The position numbers and the translations under genes were made by a program. The notes beneath the pieces were generated by a model, which was not told the origin of the DNA, made no database searches, and saw nothing but the letters and a program-made list of their open reading frames with translations. Shown piece by piece: positions 58,571 through 64,000 of a DNA stretch of 64,000 bases (positions are counted from its first letter, which is position 1; each line of letters starts with the position of its first letter). The DNA is taken from positions 1-64,000 of the forward strand of contig JAHLMK010000045.1 in the NCBI GenBank assembly GCA_019915135.1. The letters are read 5' to 3'. The stretch comes from Strobilurus pachycystidiatus (Eukaryota > Basidiomycota > Agaricomycetes > Agaricales > Physalacriaceae).

Positions 58571-61401
58571 ATGTCGCAACGTTCACATTTTGATCGCCCG
58601 GGCAGGTAAGTTGACGCATTATGATCGAAATGTGTCCTTGCGTTGATATTTTATCGGTCAGACTTCCGAAAGACTTGTATCCCGTCTCCAAACACGAGGA
58701 TTCTACGTGGGACACCATTCCAAATAGTGAATGTAGGGTTATCGTGACTTGCGACTCACACCTGTACTATTCTTTGGGTTGTACCATGTTGGGACCTATC
58801 CCTGATCACAATACAATGCCTTTCGATCCATACCCGAGACCCGCTCCCGACCCCACCGTATACTTGGACCGTCACTGGGCAAGCAACCATGCTCCTTGGC
58901 AGGCTTTCTTACCGCGCGACACTGACAGCGCCTGTCAATGCCAACTGTTCGACTGTCTCGCCTTCACACGGCAGTCCATCGCTCTGACGCCATCGCCAGG
59001 AAAGGAGTGGCGTCTTGACCAGCATCATGTAGATCAACTCCGTGAACTAGAATGGGTCTTGTGCGCCTTGCGAGAAGCGTTCGTCAAGAAGATTTCCTTT
59101 GTCAACGTCAACTATACTTCGTTTCCCATCGAGCACTATAACGAGTACGGCCGCCCTCAGCGAACTCGTATCCGTGCAATCCATCGTGTCATACGCGCTC
59201 GGTCGGCACTTCTCCTTCTTGGTGCCGAAGTGTCCTTCCTGTTCGCATACTTGCAGACTACCTCTGTATCCACTACCTTTGAGTGGCGTAACGTGATTGC
59301 TTCCTGCAGAATTCCTCCCCATCTCCTCGATTTCATCGAACTATCATGGTTATTTCACCATGGTCTTTCTCATCAGGTTCGACTGCTACCCGATGAATGG
59401 TTCATTGGCAGGACAGAACGAATAGGTGCCTTCGTTCACATGAAACATTGTAACTGGGTTCCCTTGCTCTACGTCTTTCACAACTTCCATGTTCCGTTGT
59501 GGTTGTATTTCGGCACAACCACCGACATCTTGTCGAACCCCATCGTTCGTCTAGACCCTGGTGCTATTGAAAAGTCTGCTCGTTGGCCGATCCTATCCCA
59601 CCCCGCTCCTAAACACATCTCTACTTCCCATGCAAGGCCGGTCATACCACGTCCTCTCCACAAGGTACCTCAACCTTCGGAAGTGGATTTTACCGTCGAC
59701 TCAAAGTCTGCCGCCAGTTTTCCGGATGTAGCCGTTTATGAGCCTGTTTCTCCTGGAGAAGGGACTGCATGGCAGCTACTCGGCGAGTCGTGGCAGTCCT
59801 TCCTGCTGCGACGCGATAAGCACATAGAAGAGCTCCGCCCTAACGAGAGTTCGTCGGATCGGAGAGCTCGTGAGGAGAGGGAAGCGCGCGCTTCAGACCA
59901 GAAGATGCCGTCTGGTTATGGATGTTCGATTGTCTATGTTTGGGAGGAAGGTCCTCGGGGTTATCTTGTTCGGACTCGCATTCTCAATATTATGATGAGC
60001 TACTACTGGGCCACCTTTCCTCCCCACCAACGTCTATATTGTTCGTGGACGGATGAGTGGGATCTGATTGACGAGCTTGGCGTCGAGTCTGACGTAGAGC
60101 CTGAAGCTGAATTCAAAGATCTCGACGACGATTTCGATGACCCTCCTCTTACTGATTTGGTGGCCCAACGCTCCGACATCGACACATCCGAAGAGGGCGA
60201 GATTATCGATATTGCTGAAACTTCTTCCACACTCTACACCCCTCCTCCTCCTCGTTTAACAGTCACCCGTATGACCGCTGCGGATGTTGAGCCTCTGGCC
60301 GTAGCTGTCATCTCACCTTTGGAGTTCTTAGCACATCGTTACGGGCTTGTGTATCCACAAGCCGACGAGGTTGTTCCTTGCGATAACACTCGTTGGAGAA
60401 CGGCTCAACACTGTAGTGGCATCTACCGATGTGAACCTAGTCAGTTGCCCGTCAATCAACTGGCTTTTGCTGAGGCGACAGAACTTCTTCGTAATCTCGA
60501 TCAGCTCCCGCCACAATTCTTGCATCGTTTCAATTCATGGAGTGATATGAGTCTTGACAACCCTAAACCCATCTGTCTTCGTTCCCACGTCTTCGAGGCT
60601 CGAAAGAGTACATCGTCGGCCGGTTCCGTCTATGAACTTGTTCCATTGTCGGGAGTCGTCACATGTCGGCTCTTCTTATTTACAGCAACGGATGTCCTTC
60701 ATTGTATGCGATTAGACACGCACACCATCGAAGGACTTATTTCATATCTGGTTGGGCACGGTATCCGGTATCGGCGCTGTTTCATATGGCGCCATACATT
60801 GTCCGACCTTATTCCTCGCATCCCCCGCTACATCCCAATCCGGCCTTACGGTTATATACCCGACTCGATGGAGTTCTTCCGTTACTTCCGTCGCTGCCGG
60901 GACTTGTTGTGCGATCCAAGGGTAGCGCGCGCCGCTCTTGCACGTGGTGGTATCGTGTGGCGCATAGCATTAGAGCACGTACCCTCGTCCTGGGCGAGTA
61001 GCGTTCCTACGTCGGAAAGTGTGGCGCATTGTGGACTTATTCACCCAACGATTGATGACGATCTTGTACTGGTAGAGGAACCGCTGACGGATGAACATAT
61101 CGACATTATCTGTGGCGTGTATCGTGTGGAGAGAACTACGGGCGCGAAGAGTATGAGATATACGGAAAACTTCTCTTGGTTCCCTCCACCGGACATGTGG
61201 CAACAAAGCGGGATGGACTTGGGTGTATGGACAGCAGACGCGGAGTCTTGGTTTAGAGAACGTGTCAAGTCACACGCGAACGGTCCTGTCGCGATAAGGA
61301 ATCAGTCCGATTGGCGGCAGGCTTTACGTGGTGTCCGACAGCTGGTAGAACTCAGAAAGTGTACAGAACAATGCGCGGCTGATTGTATCCTAAACATGTA
61401 A
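58571..61401 (+). CDS. Large uncharacterised protein, second copy
   Basis: Exons 58571-58605 and 58662-61401; identical to the 17353-20183 gene, 924 residues. Confidence 0.75.
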
Positions 61402-61752
61402 TTTGTATGATATTTATTATTGAATTTCGACACGTTGTGGGCTTAGAAGAAGACTTTCAAGCGACTGTTCAGTCCATTCGTTTCACCTCTCTGTCCGTGT
61501 CGTGTAGAATCCTGATGTGTCAGACGGTATCACAAATTCGGATGGGATGTATCAGTGACCTACATGTGTAGCACGTAGTAGTCTCGAGGCCAGACGTTCG
61601 CCAACAAGATACTCCACGACAGTCGGTCGAGTACCTGGCGAAGCTCGGACCGGACGGGCGAAGTGACTGGTGTCGAGTCTAAGCACATAGATTCGCGTCG
61701 ATTGAAGATGTCGTCGGTTGAAGATGTACATTTGGTAGTTACTACATTGTGT

Positions 61753-62518
61753 TCAGTGTATGTATTCATTCATCTCGTCAAATACGTTATTCAAAGTCAA
61801 GTTATCGCTTTCGTGCTCCCTGACCTTGAAACCGTACGCCAGCGTTCCTTTGGCGACGTTGGTGGGCCACAATGGCGTTTGGAACACTCCCGCTGCCATG
61901 CCCCCTTGTAAATCATGGTTCTTGAACGATTGGAATAACCTGAAGAACAATCGGTTTGAACTCGTGCATACAAGAACGCTGAACACACCAAGCAGCCTTG
62001 TTGATACAATGGAACGCACTCTCGTTTTCGTGCTGTGTATCGACCAATATTCCGTCTACTCTTCTGAATACCATGATTGGGCCGACCCAGTACTGCGTGT
62101 CCGGCAGGAAAGTCGATATGAATGTGTTCTTGAAGAAGGCAAACTCCTTCCTGGGTTTATTTCCTAGCGTTGTATACACGAGTTCGAAGACTTCCCCGTC
62201 TTGTTCGAACACTTGTATCTTCGTGTTATCGAACATGCTGAGTCCAGGGAAATACCGAGATTCGCAGCGAGCAACCACATCTGTAGTACTCATATATTCA
62301 TTCGAGGTGTGGACGGGTGCATGTACTGTCATCGGATCGACATTCTGGCCGACATAAACAGCCTTTATTGTCGATTCGGACAAAATCTAGACCCGCGTAC
62401 ATGTGGTGAGTCTGCGGTCGGAGACCGTTATAGTTTCAATGCACTTATGACTCGCCTTGCTGTCCATTTCCACCTTCTTACTCTGCAGTTCGATGAAGCT
62501 GCGATCCAAATCATACAT
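61753..62518 (-). CDS. Unrecognised minus-strand protein, second copy
   Basis: Exons 62518-62474, 62386-61989 and 61939-61753; identical to the 20535-21300 gene with the same uncertainty about its first exon. Confidence 0.5.
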
Positions 62519-62768
62519 GGCTGGGGCACAGACGCGTAGGATGGTTGTAAAAGAGGATTTGCATGGCGTGGAAAGTTTGAATTTGTTCTTAAAGCGGAAA
62601 ACCGAAGCCGATTGAATAGGCTGCCGAATGAATAGGCTGCGTCCGACCAAATCGAGTCGCTTTCGAATGAATTGACTGCGTAAATTATATTCATATATAA
62701 TCCGGCTCGGTTTGTGGATCTGAGACACTCGACCGTCGCGTTCATGGTTGTAGACCACTGCCTCTGCA

Positions 62769-64000
62769 ATGTGTTCACCAACATACGCGAACGACCAACG
62801 TGAGTGCACGTCTATGAAGACGGGTATAACGACATCATGGACATTGTATAGGTCAGTTACCGACGTCAACTACGTGCCTGTAGTATTGACCGACGATGCG
62901 CCCTCTCTGCCACAAGTAGCGCTGGACTGCATAGTATCACATCTTCCCAGAGCGTCGTACGCGACACTTATTGAAGCGGGTGCCTTGTTCTATCCGAGCG
63001 TCCGCCGCTCCATTATGGGGTGCCTCGTATTCGACGATACTTTCAAGGAATCGGACGTCGCACTGTTGGAGGAAAGGCATTACATGAAACCACTAGTACG
63101 CTGCGTGCATCTGCGCCGTATGGCACACATATCCCCGACGCTACTCGCGCATCTTCTCGATTTCCTATGTGTCACCAGGTCGGTCCACCTAGTCATGGAG
63201 GAATGTTACCTGCCGTTGTTATTGCACGATTCAGTCAATCATTGCTTGTCGCGCTTTCTATCTCTACGGATTTCACACTGTTCTGGGTCGTGGAGGGAGC
63301 ATGTGGAACTTATTTGTCGTGCGACATGGGCAACGTCGGTGACAGTATCGGTTGACCCCCGTCGTTTGGATGTTCCTACTTCGACTTCCCTCATACATTG
63401 CCCACCGTCACCGTCGCGTATCCTGACGCAATTCGTATTGCATGTCGACTACCAGGCCGAGCAGCAGCCTATTTTCGCCGAACGTATCCATCAGCATAGT
63501 TTGACTCCTCTTTTGGGAGCCCTTACTTCCCTCTCACTCGTACTTCGACCTGCATGGCATCGTTATGTGCAGGAGATGATCAACATGACACGATCCACTC
63601 TGGAAGAATTGGAAGTTTTGACCAGTACGTTTTTTTGGTGGTGTCGGTAATGCTTGCTGATTATCTTCAGCTTGTCATATCAAATGTTCATGTGCACCTT
63701 TTCCTGTCGAACTTGGCGGCTGCCGGCGATTGAAGACTGTGGCTCTGTCCGCATGTTCGAAATACGTGACATCGACCGTGCATACTATACGGTCCATGGA
63801 CTACAACTCTCCGTTGTATCGCATATCCGTATTTTGCAAGAACCATCCGTGCGTCTTCGACCGGATAGCATGGCGCGATCTGAATTCAGTTACATCGAAC
63901 CCACGCCACTTTCCCGAGCTGCGCGTGCGCGAGATTGTAGTGTGTAATAGTGTAACGTTCGAGCGCTCTGGTGACATGCCGACCGAGCTAAATCTAGGTT
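62769..64000 (+). CDS. F-box/LRR-like protein, second copy, cut by the window end
   Basis: Exons 62769-62799, 62857-63624 and 63671 onward. The window ends inside the last exon, about 110 bases before the stop expected from the 21551-22892 gene. Confidence 0.6.

Larger units (their letters stand above)
41225..64000. repeat. Second copy of the 41.2 kb repeat unit, cut by the window end
   Basis: Direct-orientation copy of 13-22782. Gene content, order, strands, intergenic repeats and intron sequences are the same, so near identity extends into non-coding DNA. That points to a very recent event or to assembly redundancy, not to selection on the proteins. Gaps between genes here hold the same material as described for the first copy: nothing recognised at 41225-41821 and 50700-51177, the GGCTTGGCC-rich tract at 52578-53123, and intergenic sequence at 56937-58570 and 61402-61752. 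Confidence 0.97.

Noticed and set aside
1..64000. tRNA or rRNA genes
   Set aside because: I saw no convincing tRNA-like or rRNA-like stretch; a covariance-model scan was not possible here.

Overview
The window is eukaryotic DNA, most likely from an Agaricomycete (mushroom-forming basidiomycete) fungus. Introns are very short (about 37-90 nt, mostly 44-60) with GT...AG ends, TATA boxes sit shortly before start codons, and there are many F-box-like genes and clade-restricted uncharacterised families. All exon models below were built by hand, by matching splice phases to open frames.

Layout: bases 13-22782 recur as 41225-64000, so the sequence repeats with a 41,218-base period and the window holds about 1.55 periods. 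The only differences seen are six one-base homopolymer-type indels within the first 373 bases. This is either a head-to-tail tandem (or circle) of a 41 kb unit or an assembly artefact. The next paragraphs describe the first unit; the second repeats it up to the window end.

Unit, left part (0.6-11 kb): an autonomous Helitron gene (RepHel: HUH/Y2 relaxase plus PIF1-type helicase, about 2,552 residues once a short first exon is added) lies between two stand-alone three-exon genes, all on the + strand. A third stand-alone paralogue lies at 36.2-37.3 kb. The stand-alone proteins match, module by module, the N-terminal ~400 residues of the Helitron protein. I consider this the most unusual biology in the window: a satellite gene family made of the transposase's own N-terminal region.

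Unit, middle part (12-28.8 kb): a divergent gene pair separated by a palindromic repeat array (12.4-15.7 kb), a minisatellite, a 924-residue uncharacterised protein (17.4-20.2 kb), an unrecognised minus-strand gene, several F-box/LRR-like genes, a nucleotidyltransferase-like gene and an unrecognised two-exon gene.

Unit, right part (28.8-41.2 kb): a decayed gamma-tubulin complex component 2 fragment (minus strand) abuts, almost base to base, a decayed dynein heavy chain fragment (plus strand). Both begin mid-gene at the shared junction and the dynein copy keeps introns, so it was copied from genomic DNA. Such chimeric captured fragments are typical of Helitrons. After it come another F-box-like gene, the third stand-alone paralogue, and two small genes near the unit end.
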